Of a stretch of 64,000 bases of DNA, positions 1 to 12,720 are shown piece after piece (positions within the stretch are counted from its first letter, which is position 1; every line of letters begins with the position of its first letter). The position numbers were made by a program, and so were the translations under genes. The notes beneath the pieces were generated by a model. The model was not told the DNA's origin. It searched no databases and worked only from the letters and a program-made list of their open reading frames with translations. The stretch comes from Cotesia glomerata (taxonomy: Eukaryota; Arthropoda; Insecta; Hymenoptera; Braconidae). Location of the stretch: positions 11,416,142 to 11,480,141 of the forward strand of contig NC_058164.1 in assembly GCF_020080835.1 (NCBI RefSeq), read 5' to 3'.

Positions 1-95
1 TTACTGTGCTTTAGTTTAATTTTTTCCGGTATTTAAAAAATGAGGCGAAATCATACTATAGTCCAATTGCACGACTTATAGCGCGAAGCGCATGA

Positions 96-430
96 CCCTG
101 GCGGATCCGATTTACCGGAATTTACGGTGATTGCACGGTGATTGCACGGTGAAATCACCGTGCACGTTCACCGTGATTTTCGGTGAAATCACCGTAATTT
201 ACGGTAAAATCACCGTGATTAACGGTAAAATCACGGTGATTTCACCAAAAATTACAGTGATTTCACTGTATTTCATTTTGAGCTCTGGCGATGGAAATCC
301 CCGTAGTTCACGGAAACTTCACCGTGAATCACGGTGATTTCACCGTACACTATCCAGCGCGCTGGCGGTGAAAATTACGGTAAATCTCGGTGATATCATC
401 GTGTGCATTCACGGTAATTCACGGTTACTC
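96..430. repeat. Left terminal and subterminal repeat array
   Basis: After the 15-bp end come many copies of ACGGTGA or its complement TCACCGT, often as back-to-back pairs that form small palindromes. The array fades near 430. In plant CACTA elements such arrays are bound by the accessory protein; here that role is inferred. Confidence 0.75.
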
Positions 431-645
431 TACCATGTTTTCTTCAGTAAAAACATACTGAGATTCACTGTAAAAAAATTTTATAAATAAACAACAATTA
501 TTTAATTCAGTTAATTAATTTTTTATTTTTTAATAGTTAAAATGTTGGAAAAAAATGTTTAGAAAAAATTTGCTTGCAATCAAAGTTTACTACTCTGTAA
601 GTATATGTTTTAGTTTTAATGTTTATCTGGAAAATTATTAGATTA

Positions 646-3600
646 TTATTCTCTTTCAGGATTATTCAACTCTTCTTCTCGTTGTTTAATAAACTTTTCT
701 TTACGATTTAACTCTAATTCTCTCATCTTTAATGACTCTTCCATGGCTCGTAACTGCTGGAGAGAAACGTTTTCATTTTCCTTTTTGTTTTTATTTAGGT
801 CATCTTTAAGTTTTTCCAATCTTGCTATTTCATTATCAATTTGTGAAATGTCCTTAAATTCAACAGATAAGTTTGTAGACTGAGGTGTACTAGCAGGAGT
901 AGGAATAACACTCTTTAATTTCTTGCGCCTTGCTTTAAAATTGCTACTTGCACAATTTCGGATTTCATCGTCGAGTTTCACACCATTATTTTTCTTTTTA
1001 TTCATAATTTTCAAAGGTATTGCTTCATTGATAGCATCGAAAATATCTAAAAAAGTAGAATAAAAATGTAAATCAATTAAATAAAATATAAAATATAAAT
1101 TTTTAAGAATGATTTTTATGCGATATTATTAATGATTGAGTAATTATTACTTTTTATGGGCATCAATTCAGCGTCGCCGATTTCTTGCAAATGCGGTTTA
1201 TCTGATCGCGCTTTTAAACAATATTTTGAAGCTTCTTCATCACTCCAAAATCCACTCATAATGCTAGACAGTCTAGATGCGACGTTCTTTGAGCTTCTAG
1301 CTTTATTATAGTAGTTTTCGTCCATAGTATATCCCGCAACAACTACTGTCTGCAATTAAAACATTTCATTAACTCTGTGATGCACGAGAACATGATATTC
1401 AAATCAACTTACTTTTCTTTTTTGATCAACAGTTTTAAATTTATTGACCATTGTTTTTTCAGGTGATATGGAATCATTGTTTAAATCTTTTTTCGAGTTA
1501 CGAGTAGTCTTTGCATTTTCCTTATCTGTATCATTCTTCCTACTATCAAATTTAGATGTTGATTCTTGAACTTTTTCAAATACCGGCTCATCATTATAAC
1601 TCATGTTTACAATTTCATCCTCCAAAGGTTCAACAAACATATTCTTATTTACCGTAGTAACTTTTTCACTGCTTTTATTCTTGTTATTTTTAGAACCTTC
1701 TGGTGTAAAGATTGGTGGGTTCATTTGTTCATGAGAAGAGGGCTTTGGTTGAATTGAAGATAAATCTAAAATAATATCCTATAAAAAAAAGTATATATGT
1801 TAATATTGTTTATGGTTGAAACCAAATTAAATGTACTTTCTAGGAGTAAAATCACTTTATATATTTAAAAGTACTTTTAAGGATTTTTATTATTGAGAAT
1901 TATACCTACATCGTTTTCATATTTGCGCTGACTGAATGGTTTTTTAGGTTCACCGTTTTGAAATTTTTTATTGATAGGATTTATCACAACATTTACCTCC
2001 ACATGACGGGGAGTTGCTTCCGGGGTTGAACTTCGTCTTCCTTCTGGAGTTGGACTACGTCTTGCTTCTGGGGTTCGACTTCGTCTTGCTTCTGGGGTTG
2101 AACTTCGTCTTATTTTTACGATTGAATTTTGTCCTGTTTCTGAGATTGGACTTGGTTCTGTTTCTTTATCGGACTGTAGATTGAAATAATATATTAGAAA
2201 ATTAAACATTAAAAATTTAAGGAAAAATTACAAGTGCAACATAAAAAAAATAGTAACGAGCATTAGTATAAAATATTTGTTATATTATTTAGCTTTTCAA
2301 AAGTGTACCTAAGCGTTTTCTTAAAAGATGGTTTATTTGCATGCATATGAAATTAGTAACAAAGTATATATATATATATATATAATCTTATTTTGTTTTC
2401 ATTCATAATAAATATTCCTAGAAATTGAGCTCTTTACTTCAAGTTTAACTAATTTATTAACAGAAAAAGAAAATTTAACGTTAAAATATTTATAATTAAT
2501 GATATAAGTGGATGACGGTTTTTTGAAATTGATTTATGAAGTTACCGTGTATTACATTAAGTTGTGAAATTCAAATGAAATAAGAATGGTCCAAAGGATT
2601 GAGCAATTTTATAGATGGAAATTGTGAAGTGTATTAAAAATTAATGACAAAATTTCAACTTGCATGATCAACATAAACATTAACTCACTTGATCATTAAT
2701 TTTATTTTTCTTCGAAAAGAAAAACAACTTCGGATTTTGAAAACGACATCAAAATCAGAAAAAAGGAGTTCAGCACTGCAATAATATTAATTCTTGGAAT
2801 TATTATTTTCAAAACAAACAATATTTAAATTTATTATAAATATAAAATAATTTTTTAAATTATTGTTTGTTTATAAGTAAATAATAATAATTAATTATAA
2901 TAATGAAGATTATTATAATTCAAAGTTTACATAAATTAATACCTCTGCATCTGATGTATATAGCGCGTCACTTGCTTCTATGACTTTTTCTTTCGTATGT
3001 GATAATCTTTTCTGAAAAACAAAATTACCGAAAATTGAGAGTTAATTTTTGAGTTATGAAAACATTACAGAAATAAATGTCGCTTTATGACATTTCGTGT
3101 CTATTATAACTTAAAAACAATAAAAAAATACCAACCTTTTCCTGAGTACATCCCTCTTCTCCGGTTTCTTCATTCGCTCGTTTTTTAGACTCTTTCGTAC
3201 TTACTGGACTGTTCGAAAAATGCTTTCGAATTGTTGGTCTTTTTGGTTTGTTACACAATGGCAACAAAGCATTTTCTGAATCTGAAATTAAATAGCAATC
3301 ATAATTACTAATTGTCGGTCAATAATATTTAAAATCAATGAATATTCCCAAACACCCATAAAATAATAAATTACAAATTATAATGAAGTAGAAAGCAAGA
3401 TCTATGTCATATTATTTAATTTTAACAAATCGAATTTACCTTCATTAGCCAGTATTTTAACTTTGATAGGTTTCTTCAGTTCATTAAACAGAACATAATT
3501 TTCATCTTCGTCGATGTATTCCAACTCGGTTAACTTTCTATATTGAACCGAACTAGCAGTACGAAGTTCTAAAAATATTTTTTGAGCGCGCATGATTTCT

Positions 3601-3650
3601 TCACGACTACTCTTAGAACGTAGAATCAAGACGAATTTTTTAACAGACAT
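646..3650 (-). CDS. Seven-exon transposon accessory gene with weak BEN-like segment
   Basis: I assembled this from exons 3440-3650, 3136-3281, 2943-3011, 1910-2173, 1413-1778, 1151-1349 and 646-1046. Every junction has a GT donor and an AG acceptor, and the reading phase is kept across all six introns, giving 1656 nt (551 aa). The protein starts MSVKKFVLIL. It has an arginine/serine stretch with four RRSxTPEx repeats (exon 4) and a Lys/Ser-rich linker. A segment from about residue 353 (exons 6-7) weakly resembles a BEN DNA-binding domain (ASRLSSIMSGFWSDEE, later a Pro-x-Lys helix). The C-terminus is a charged coiled coil. It lies downstream of the transposase in the same element. By analogy with TnpA of Spm it could bind the subterminal repeats; that function is inference. 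The BEN call is uncertain, while the exon structure is well supported. Confidence 0.72.
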
Positions 3651-4672
3651 TTTTTCTGTAAATTAAAAACAATCAATTAATTTCAAGTAATTTATTCAAT
3701 CAGACTGAAGATAAATAACTGAACAAAACTTGAATCAGCTGACAATTTTTAAAATTTTTCTCAGGAAATAAATTGTTGTTAAAAAAATTAAGGGGAAAAT
3801 TTCATAAATTTTTTTTTTTAAGTCTCATGGGGATATTTTTAAAATATTTTTTATAAATACATATTTACTTAAAAAAAATTTGAAAATTGTCAATTGTTTC
3901 CTGATTTTAGGATCATATATCTGATTGTGTATTTTATATTTTATTGAAGAATAAATTTAATATCAAGATAATATAAAATCCTTAAAATAGTCAGATGCTT
4001 ATTAATATCAATTTGGTTTTATTACTTTTTGTAATTTATTTCGGAATGACAAAATATTAAGTGTCGTAATAAATTACGCGTCCATAACCTTTAAAACTTA
4101 TCGTCACTAATCTGTGACTTTATTTTTTAACATTGAAATATTTGTTATGTTAATTATTTATGTTTCAAATCAAAAATGAAATTTCGACAACTCGTTTTTA
4201 AATGTAATTGAAATTAACTAAATGCAATTAATAAAACAATCTTTTGATTACGGATTCACAATAAAATATGAATTGACAAAGGAAAATAGCGAATGGCGTT
4301 TCACTGTGTTAGTCCTATAGATAATAGTACAGGTACACAACTACATATATAAATGTACTACAGAAGATGTCGCTAGCAGACATTCAAATTACCGGAGAAA
4401 TTTAAGCATAGAAGTTTCAAAAGTAGCAATTTCTTACTAAAATATCTAATTTTGAATTTAGAATTATTTATTTATTTAATTATTTCAAATCAATATGAAA
4501 ATTAATATTTTTGTTTAACAATAGCTATAACTTTTTCAGGAAATAACACAAATTTTTTTTTAACTTTAATTTTTGAATATATTTTTTAGAAAAAAAATGT
4601 TCAGACCTACTTTAAACTTTTCTTCAAATTAAATTATTTTTCTTTCACTTATAAAAAATGACATTTTCTGTT

Positions 4673-4720
4673 ATTGCACGACTCATGATGCGAAGCATCA
4701 GAGAGTGCTTTACGATCAAA
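4673..4720. repeat. Copy of the repeat into which the 96-9729 element inserted
   Basis: TTGCACGACTCATGATGCGA followed by GCATCAGAGAGTGCTTTAC closely matches the two flanks of the 96-9729 element joined together (64-95 plus 9732-9745). It therefore acts as a related empty site inside the element. Its role is unknown. Confidence 0.5.
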
Positions 4721-4930
4721 AATTTTTTTTTAATTTTGAGACAAACTTTATCAAAGTTGAAAGGGTCGAATAAAAAACCGGTCCATTTAGAGTTAATATT
4801 TTATTGTTATTTATATTAAATACATTTTCGAAGTAAATATGTGCAAAACTTTTTTACCATTAGTTCATATTAAGTAATAATTATTTTTTCTTACAATCAA
4901 TGATGAACAATTTTTATTATTTACCAAATT

Positions 4931-7520
4931 TTAATCCGTTTCCCAACAATTTGCCAGTTTTAAAGCATATGTACAATTTCCACTAGAAATTTTAATAGCT
5001 GGCATGAATTCTTGGGTTAACTTCACAAATATTACTGTACCACTTAATTTTACTTGTTTAATGTACTGAATACCAAATGCACTTCTAATAATTGTTAACT
5101 TATTCATAAAAAATCCTCTTATTACTTGACTATCAAAATCAAAATTTACAATTTTTGTTATTTCACCAAAACCATGATTCTTACAGTATACAATCGAATT
5201 ACAATATTTTAATTTATTTTCACTGGTACAAGAATACTGTATGCCGTTAACTCGGATAGTTTTGAAAGCTATCACATTATTGATGACCTCATAACCAGCA
5301 GAAAAAAGTGAATGATTCTCAGAATCCGTAAGTTCTGTAAGAGTAGGCTTACTTTTTTCGATAACTCTAGTTTCATTCAGTGGAATGTTTGAATGACATA
5401 AGTTTAATAACTTATTTATAAAGTTTCTGGTCTCATTTGAAATTAAATTTTCACTAGTTACTGACTCAATGAACTTTGACATCAAAAATCGGGTAACGAT
5501 TTGGTCGGGTCTACCGTGTGGACTAGTTACTTCATCCATAATTCTCCTGTTCCAGGATTCGAAAGTAAATGCGTTGTGACACCACATAGGTCTCCAGTAT
5601 TTAATAGTGTCTGCTACATGGGTCAAGAGATGTATATTGAAACTCATGTGGATGCTTCCGAAATACTCTTGAAATAATTTTACATACTTCTCAAGAAGAT
5701 TTCGTCCCATAGCAAGGTCTGATGGTGTGATCGAATCATTATTAAAAATATGAATTGCTTGAGATAATAAGGCTAAATGTTTTAAATATTTAGGAGGTAA
5801 AATTCCATCTAGACATATGGGTGCGTAATCCAGCCAGTTCCTCCATTCAGAAGCTTTCCATACTTTATATTTTGTTATTGATCTCGGTAAACGGGAACGA
5901 CGAACCGGTGGTCTTATTGCTAATAATCTTTTATCAATTTTTTTCATCTGTTTACGCTTGCCAATAGAAAATGGTTTTTTCTTTACCGTGAGCAATATTG
6001 TCATATGTTGTTTGATCGCGCCTAAAAAAACAGCATGCATCGTCTCAACAACAACTCCTTTACCAAGATCAAATTTTGGTAAGGCTGTTAATGACGATAT
6101 ACCTTTAATTCCCCTTACGTTGGTCTTTGTTTTAAATGCTATTTTCATATCTTTTCTTATCTGTTCATCTGTTCTAAGACGTCCAAAACTATGGCTTAAG
6201 GGATATACATGTTTTTTACATTTATGAATCCCTTTGGCATAACAAAAGGAACACCCAAAGTAACCATTGTACTGAGTTGTCCGTAGTACCTTTACTCGAG
6301 CAGGAGAATTAACACTGCAAGTAATAACAATGAATTTGTACACTTTTGTTATGGTATCAGATACTTTATATTTAATGCCTTTCTCATAAAGATTTTTCAG
6401 GTCTTTAATTATAGGATGTAAGAAGTTATTCATTACTGGTTGTTGTGTATCTACATATATTCCAGCCAAAAGCATATGCTTCTTTCGGAGGTGAGGAGAC
6501 AGCTCATTTATTTGCAAATAAATTGGCCATGCGCTAGCTTTGGACGACTTTGAAACCTGACATCCATCTGTATTTATTGTAAAAGATAGATGATTTGGAT
6601 TATTCAAAAAATTTCCGGGAAAACATAGCTCTTTATATGCTTCTCCGTCGTAAATGTCTTCAATAGCATCATTGTTCTTCTTTTTTCGATTGAATCTGTA
6701 CTGGAGAAATTCATGAATATTTGCCGTTTGAAATAATTCATTAAGTTGTGCAAATAAATTTAGCTGTAAGAAATATGGTGGTTGACAATTTTCAATATCT
6801 GGACCACTTGATTTACATGGGCAGGTTTTTGTTATTTTTTTTTCAATACCTAACGATCCTTGACAATCTTTGCAGTATAAATGACGCACTATCAAATTAT
6901 TATCTCGGTTTAGAGATTTCCATAACAGTTTCTTTGACGAAGGTAGATGGTTTTCATGATGAGTAATTTTTATCAATCGTAAAATGCTGAGCGTTGCTTC
7001 ATAACTCAGGTTGTACTTTGTAGAAATTGCTAACACAGCAAGTAAGAAGTCTGCTTGATGAATATCGGGTTTTAAGTGAAGTGGTAAACGAAACATTATT
7101 TCTGGAATGGTCATAAATTTAGAAACTACATCAATTTCATCATCAATATCATCATCGTCATCTTCTTGTTCCTCATCATTATTGTTATTATCACCATCAA
7201 CATCGTCATTATCTTCATTATCATCATCAACAGGATCATCATCATCATCATTATCATCTTCAACAGGATCATCATCATCATCATTATCATCTTCAACAGG
7301 ATCAACATCATCATTATCATCACAATCATCTCCACCATAATCATCATCATCATCATCATCTCCATCGTCATCATCATTATCATCATCATCATCATCATCA
7401 TCATCAATGACAGTTTCAAGGCAAACAATAGTAATGTCCTCTTGATGTCTTTCACGAGCTCTATCATCAATGTCAGGTGGAACGTTGTTGTAATTTCTAT
7501 CATCATCACTATTATTTTCG

Positions 7521-7556
<36 letters not shown>

Positions 7557-7564
7557 CTATTATT

Positions 7565-7635
<71 letters not shown>

Positions 7636-7636
7636 T

Positions 7637-7717
<81 letters not shown>

Positions 7718-8258
7718 GTCATCTTCATCATCATCATCATCTTCATCTTCATCATCGTCATCACTATCATCGTCATCTTCATCATCATCATCGTCGTCAT
7801 CACTATTATCATCATCATCGTCGTCATGATCACTATTATCATCATCATTATCTTCGTCATCATCATCACTATCACCTTCTTGTTCTTCTTCTTCAGCTTC
7901 ATGGTTTTCCATTGCTTCCTCCTCTTCTTCATGACTTTCTGTTTCATCTTGTTCATACCCATTATCATAATTGTTTGCGTCATTTTCGTGATGGTGTTGT
8001 GTTGAAATATTCAAACTTTTTCTTGCTGGCTCATGTGATAATTTTGTGATCTGTATGAAATAAAGTTTATATGATTATAATCGATTTTATTATCTTAAAA
8101 TATTCAGTAATAAGAGTATTTTGAGTCAAATTGATTAAAAAAAAATACAATAATTGCTTATTTACCTTTTCTATGCGACTTTCCAATGAAATGATTTTTC
8201 TTTTCCGTAAAGAAACTTTTTTATCACAATTTCTACCCGTGCTACTATTATTATCCAT
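4931..8258 (-). CDS. CACTA-like DDE transposase with poly-Asp N-terminus
   Basis: There are two exons, 8166-8258 (31 codons from ATG) and 4931-8050, joined in phase across a short intron with a gtaaat donor and a cag acceptor. The product is about 1070 aa. Residues of roughly 60-345 are overwhelmingly Asp/Glu. A Cys-rich patch follows (YCKDCQG, CPCKSS). The core then carries INTDGCQVSKSS...WPIYLQI near residue 529, GYFGCSFCYAKG, an ETMHAVFLGAIK segment near 703, and FESWNRRIMDE near 861. This order resembles Transposase_21/Tnp2-type enzymes, with the first Asp in INTDG and a candidate Glu in FESWN. The enzyme would excise and insert the element in the nucleus. No stop or frameshift was seen. 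An alternative is a related CMC-group family. Confidence 0.72.
7130..7870 (-). repeat. GAT trinucleotide tract encoding poly-aspartate
   Basis: On the plus strand this is nearly uninterrupted CATCAT repeat with CGT, ATT and CTT variants. In the transposase frame it reads GAT/GAC/GAA, giving very long Asp runs broken by Asn, Ser and Glu. The opposite frames give apparent His-, Ile- and Met-rich ORFs that are artefacts. Confidence 0.9.
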
Positions 8259-8259
8259 C

Positions 8260-9490
8260 TTCAAAGAAATTATCTCGATATATGTAGTATTGTTCCAGTC
8301 ACGTGTATAAAACGTACACAAGACCCTGCAAATTTTTTCGGTGACAAGTACTTTTTGAGAAATTCGAAAAATAATAAATTAAATTTGTATTACTTTTTTT
8401 GTATAGACTTGAAATAAAATTTATATAGACTAAAATAAAATTTAAAACAAGGACTCGGAAAAATTCAAAATTAAATAACTGCATTCAGACATATCAACAA
8501 CACTCTTGAAAACGCGATCAGCTGATACTGTCGATAAAGAAGTTCCAAGTTTAGGCCTAGCATAAACCGTGAGTTTTTTTATCACAAAGTTTTCAGCGCT
8601 CGCATTCAAAATTTCTTTTTCTGATGCTTTTGAACTTGCTTTCTTGAAATTCGACAAATTTTTTTGTCATTTTTTTTCGTGATACAAAATTAAACAATTA
8701 TTTATTAACAATTTTGTATACTTATGAATAACTTCTTTTCCTGGAGCAGTAGCAATGAATTTATCAGATGAAAAATTATTTTCCGAAAGCTATACTGTTC
8801 GAACTTGATTTTTATTTTACAAAATTAAAAAGAAAACATTATCAGTGATAATTTATCACACTGCTTGTGTTTTTTTCTTTTTTGTAAATATGCCACTAAT
8901 ACTTCTATTAGACAGTACAACAGATATCAATAGGATGCTTAATTTACAACGAATATTTTTTTTTAAATATTTTGGACAATTTGAAGACGAAAGTTTGTCA
9001 TTATATATTATTTATATAAAACGCCTGACATGCGCTGCCAATTGCAGCGAGTTACTTGTCAAATGGACCAACTTTGATTGCTCTGATTTTGTATTGAGAA
9101 CAAACAATAGAATTTTATATTTCGAATAAGAACTTTCGGTTATCTTCTTTACATTTATACATATTTATTTTAGTATTAAATAACTTTTTCCTTTTGTAAT
9201 TAATCTTCAAAATTGTGAAAAAGTATGTATTTCAAATTTAAAGGAATTCAAAACTCAAAACTCAAAAACTCTTAACTATACGCAAATTTTATAAAAGCAA
9301 ATTTTGCCTTAAAATTGTTCGAAATACAAAAAACTATTTCTTTAATAAAAATATATTTTTTTAACAATTGCTTAAATAAATGGCTATAATCAATTGATGG
9401 CTCACAATTTTGCAAGAATATTTGTGACATTAAGTTTCAGCTAAACAAAATATACGGAATAAGACATTATGTCCACCAAACTCAAAATTA
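8260..9490. other. Upstream region of the transposase, no convincing gene
   Basis: AT-rich DNA between the transposase start and the right subterminal array. Short ORFs occur (for example 8442-8657 minus and 8845-9129 plus), but none has recognisable motifs. The promoter for the minus-strand genes must lie here or in the array. Confidence 0.5.
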
Positions 9491-9499
9491 CACGAAAAG

Positions 9500-9729
9500 G
9501 TGTTTCAGGGAAATACCATATTTTACCGTAAATTCACCGTAATCGTTTGATTTTACGGTGATTTTACGGTGTTTCAGAAAAATTTCACCGTAAATTTTGG
9601 TGAATTCACCGTAAATTACCGTGAAAACACGGTGATTTTACCGAGAAGTTCGGTAAATCACCGAATTACGGGTTTTCACCGTGAATTACTTTAATTACGG
9701 TATTTTACCGTGATTCGGATCCGCCAGGG
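9500..9729. repeat. Right terminal and subterminal repeat array
   Basis: This is the mirror of the left end: ACGGTGA/TCACCGT motifs from about 9520, ending in TCGGATCCGCCAGGG. It lies upstream of both minus-strand genes, so it may also contain promoter sequence. Confidence 0.75.
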
Positions 9730-11740
9730 GAGGTAGTGTTTTACTGCCGACTCGTCAAGGTCAAGCAATTTTTTGATCTTTAAATGCCCCTATTACAACC
9801 ATATTGCACTTAAACAATAATATGAGTAGACTTACATCGAGAAAACACTTGAAATAAACCATTTCATACCTATAAAAATAATTTTGTTGCTACTTTGAAA
9901 AAAAAAACGTTTCGAAAAAAATTTTACGTGGACGTTCTGATGCCACTCGCAGATTTTGTATGTACTTAAGCGGCACAAAAATTTTTTTGGTAACATGTTG
10001 TTGAATTTAAGTTGACAATCATTAATTTTTTAATTCTTCAATAAAATTTGCCAAAAAGTCAACAGTTTTTTATGTGACGCTTAGGTACCAACAATTACTC
10101 CTGAACAAAATCACATATCGAGATCGGGCTTTTTTCATTAGTTCCAGAATTCGATAAACTGGTGCCATATTTCATATCAGTAGCCTAGTTTATGTAGTTT
10201 TTTTTTTTAATTAATTTTTAAAAATTTACTACGATGCACATGGACAAAAACAAAAGAACTTTTCTTATTTCTGTCACGTGAAAATTATGGCGCCATTTAA
10301 CCAAGCTAGATTTTTTTAGACTGCGTGCGCATATGACAAGAAAAACGGGCGCCAATAATAAAAAAAATTGAAAATACTCTATGAGAAAATACTTGAATTA
10401 TCTATTTTTTTTTCTTTTAAAAATAAATTACACAATTTATTTTTTACTTAAAAATGAAATGAGCGTTATGAGGTGTGCACTTTTGGATTTTTCAAACTTG
10501 TTTTTTTTTTTTGTTTTCCAACAACAACCAAGTATACTTAAGGCATTAATATTCAACAAACAATTGAGTTTGTTCAGCAAAATATGAAGAATTATTTCTA
10601 TTTCTATTTGTTTTTAGTATATAGGCTTTTTATGCCCCTTTACACCCCAAGCCTTTCTCAACATTAATGATTTTGCTTGGTTACTGCTCTTTATATTGGC
10701 TGTGACCCGACTTGTGCTTACTGTATCGTAATATGACAAATTATTAAATTATCTTAAAAAATAAAATAAAATTTTATCACGTACAATCTGTATGAGACAC
10801 GTATTTCAAATATACAATTTTTTGCATAGAAAATATGCTTTGAAAATGCTATCTGGTTAATTCATGAATCAAAAACATTGTTTTATAATGATAATGAAGT
10901 TTTTTCTTTTTAAGCGAATGCAAGAAAAGTTAAAATTGCTATTATGTATTTTCTAAGTGTTTCTGGTTTGCTTAGTCTTATTAGCTTTTTAGCTTTGTTT
11001 TTTTATTTTTTATTTTCCCAGGCTACAAGTTAGAAAGTAAAAGTTTCAGACTGGATAAAAAAGCTTCGATGGTTGCCAAATTTTTTTACTTCGAATAGTT
11101 TCTAGAATCTGAAACTGAAAAATAGACAGTTTATGCAAAAAAGTGAAGACTTTGACAGGCTTTATTGTTATGATATAATATGTCATTATCGTTTCATCAT
11201 TTAAAAAAAAATTCGAGAAAAACAGAGTATCCCAAGATTTAACTTTTTAAAATTGAAAATTTTTAAACAACGATGATAAAAAGTGTATTTTAAACTACTA
11301 CCGGATGTCCAATTTTGCGTATGTGTTATGTATAACACATGTTTGTTTTTTTAGTGCTTCACTTTCTAATAATTGAATAATTGGAAAAAACAAAATTAGA
11401 AATAAAATAATATATTATGCAAAAAATTAACCTTTTAGGCATAAGGACCGTTATGGGGGATTATGGTATTTGTTTTCATTTTTAAAGACACTTACCCAAA
11501 ATTCCAGAACGTTACAAATATCAAGGTTATTAACGAAAAGTTGTTGTATATTTTAACTTTGGTTTGAACGATCCACACAAGACATGAGCGCTTGTAACAT
11601 GCATAATTGGATTTACCAAACTTTGTTTAGTTTGCTTCAAGATTTTTTAACCGATCAATTTATGATCGTCCAAATAAATTTTTGTTTCTAAAAAGAACTA
11701 AATGTATAAAAAAATATTTTTTAGCTCAGACTCTAGACTA
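9730..11740. other. AT-rich intergenic DNA
   Basis: I see no gene, RNA or terminal repeat. Long T and A runs are common. Confidence 0.6.
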
Positions 11741-11759
11741 CCCGGGAAAAAATGATCAG

Positions 11760-12285
11760 GACTGATCAGACCTGTTCATATCTGATCAGGCCTGAAATTA
11801 GACCTGAGCAGACCTGTTCATATCTGATCAGGCCTGAAATTAGACCTGAGCAGGCCTGTTCATGTATGATCAGGCCTGAAATTATACCTGATCAGACCTG
11901 TTCATGCCTGCTCATGTCTGTTCATGTCTGAAGCGTTAAATTCGTTCAGACCTGATCAGACCTGTTCATGCCTGCTCATGTCTGTTCATGTCTGAAGCGT
12001 TAAATACGTTCAGACCTGATCAGACCTGTTCATGCCTGCTCATGTCTGTTCATGTCTGAAGCGTTAAATCCGTTCAGACCTGTTCATGCCTGTTCATGTC
12101 TGAAGCATTAAATACGCTCAGACCTGATCAGACCTGTTCATGCCTGCTCATGTCTGTTCATGTCTGAAGCGTTAAATACGTTCAGATCTGATCAGACCTG
12201 TTCATGCCTGCTCATGTCTGTTCATGTCTGAAGCCTTAAATACGCTCAGACCTGATCAGACCTGTCCATGTCTGATATCTAGCCA
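11760..12285. repeat. Subterminal tandem array
   Basis: Repeated blocks of about 62 bp contain GACCTGATCAGACCTGTTCA, TGCCTGCTCATGTCTGTTCA and TGTCTGAAGCGTTAAATACG. The inverted counterpart is 14045-14640, where one extra partial unit explains most of the length difference between the two copies. Confidence 0.8.
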
Positions 12286-12720
12286 ACACTGAGAGACAAT
12301 TTTATTTAATAGTAATGAAATTTTATTACTATTTAATAAAACGTTTATTTGGCTAATCCCAAATAAAAATTTATTAAATATTAATTAAATTTCCTTAAAT
12401 ACTAATAAAAATTTTATTAAATACTAATAAATGTTTCTTAGTATGTAATGAATATTTATCTACATGTAATATAAAGAAAATTCATTAATCAACTAACTAA
12501 CAAGTATTGATCAGTAATTAATTGAATAAATAATTAAGTAAAATTGAATTTTGTCGGAACTATATTTTGAAATACAAAGTCTACAACTGTTGTTATCCGA
12601 GTGGATGTTAATTTTTATGCACTTAAATTTAAAAATTTCACAAATGAATCGATAAGAGTTAGACATTATTTAATAAAATGAAAACAGAAGCAGAAAACCA
12701 GACAATGTAGGGACGCATTT

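Larger units (their letters stand above)
96..9729. mobile_element. CACTA/EnSpm-like autonomous DNA transposon
   Basis: The ends are perfect 15-bp inverted repeats, CCCTGGCGGATCCGA at 96-110 and its complement at 9715-9729. Each end is followed inward by a dense array of ACGGTGA-type motifs in both orientations. The dinucleotide GA flanks both sides (94-95 and 9730-9731), as expected for a 2-bp target duplication. Two minus-strand genes lie inside: a transposase (4931-8258) and a multi-exon partner gene (646-3650). Terminal repeat plus subterminal array plus two genes is the known architecture of CACTA/Spm elements. The superfamily assignment is inference from this layout and the transposase motifs. 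Both genes appear open, so the copy may be recent. Confidence 0.75.

Noticed and set aside
7107..8049. His-, Ile-, Met- and Ser-rich ORFs over the CAT/GAT repeat
   Set aside because: They are other frames of the poly-Asp tract. Only the minus frame that continues into the transposase core is credible.
8442..8657. 71-aa minus-strand ORF upstream of the transposase
   Set aside because: It lacks an ATG in a plausible place, no splice path joins it to the transposase, and no domain was recognised.
11760..12285. Regular repeats resembling a CRISPR array
   Set aside because: Units are variable with no unique spacers, they occur inverted at the other end, and the DNA is eukaryotic transposon sequence.
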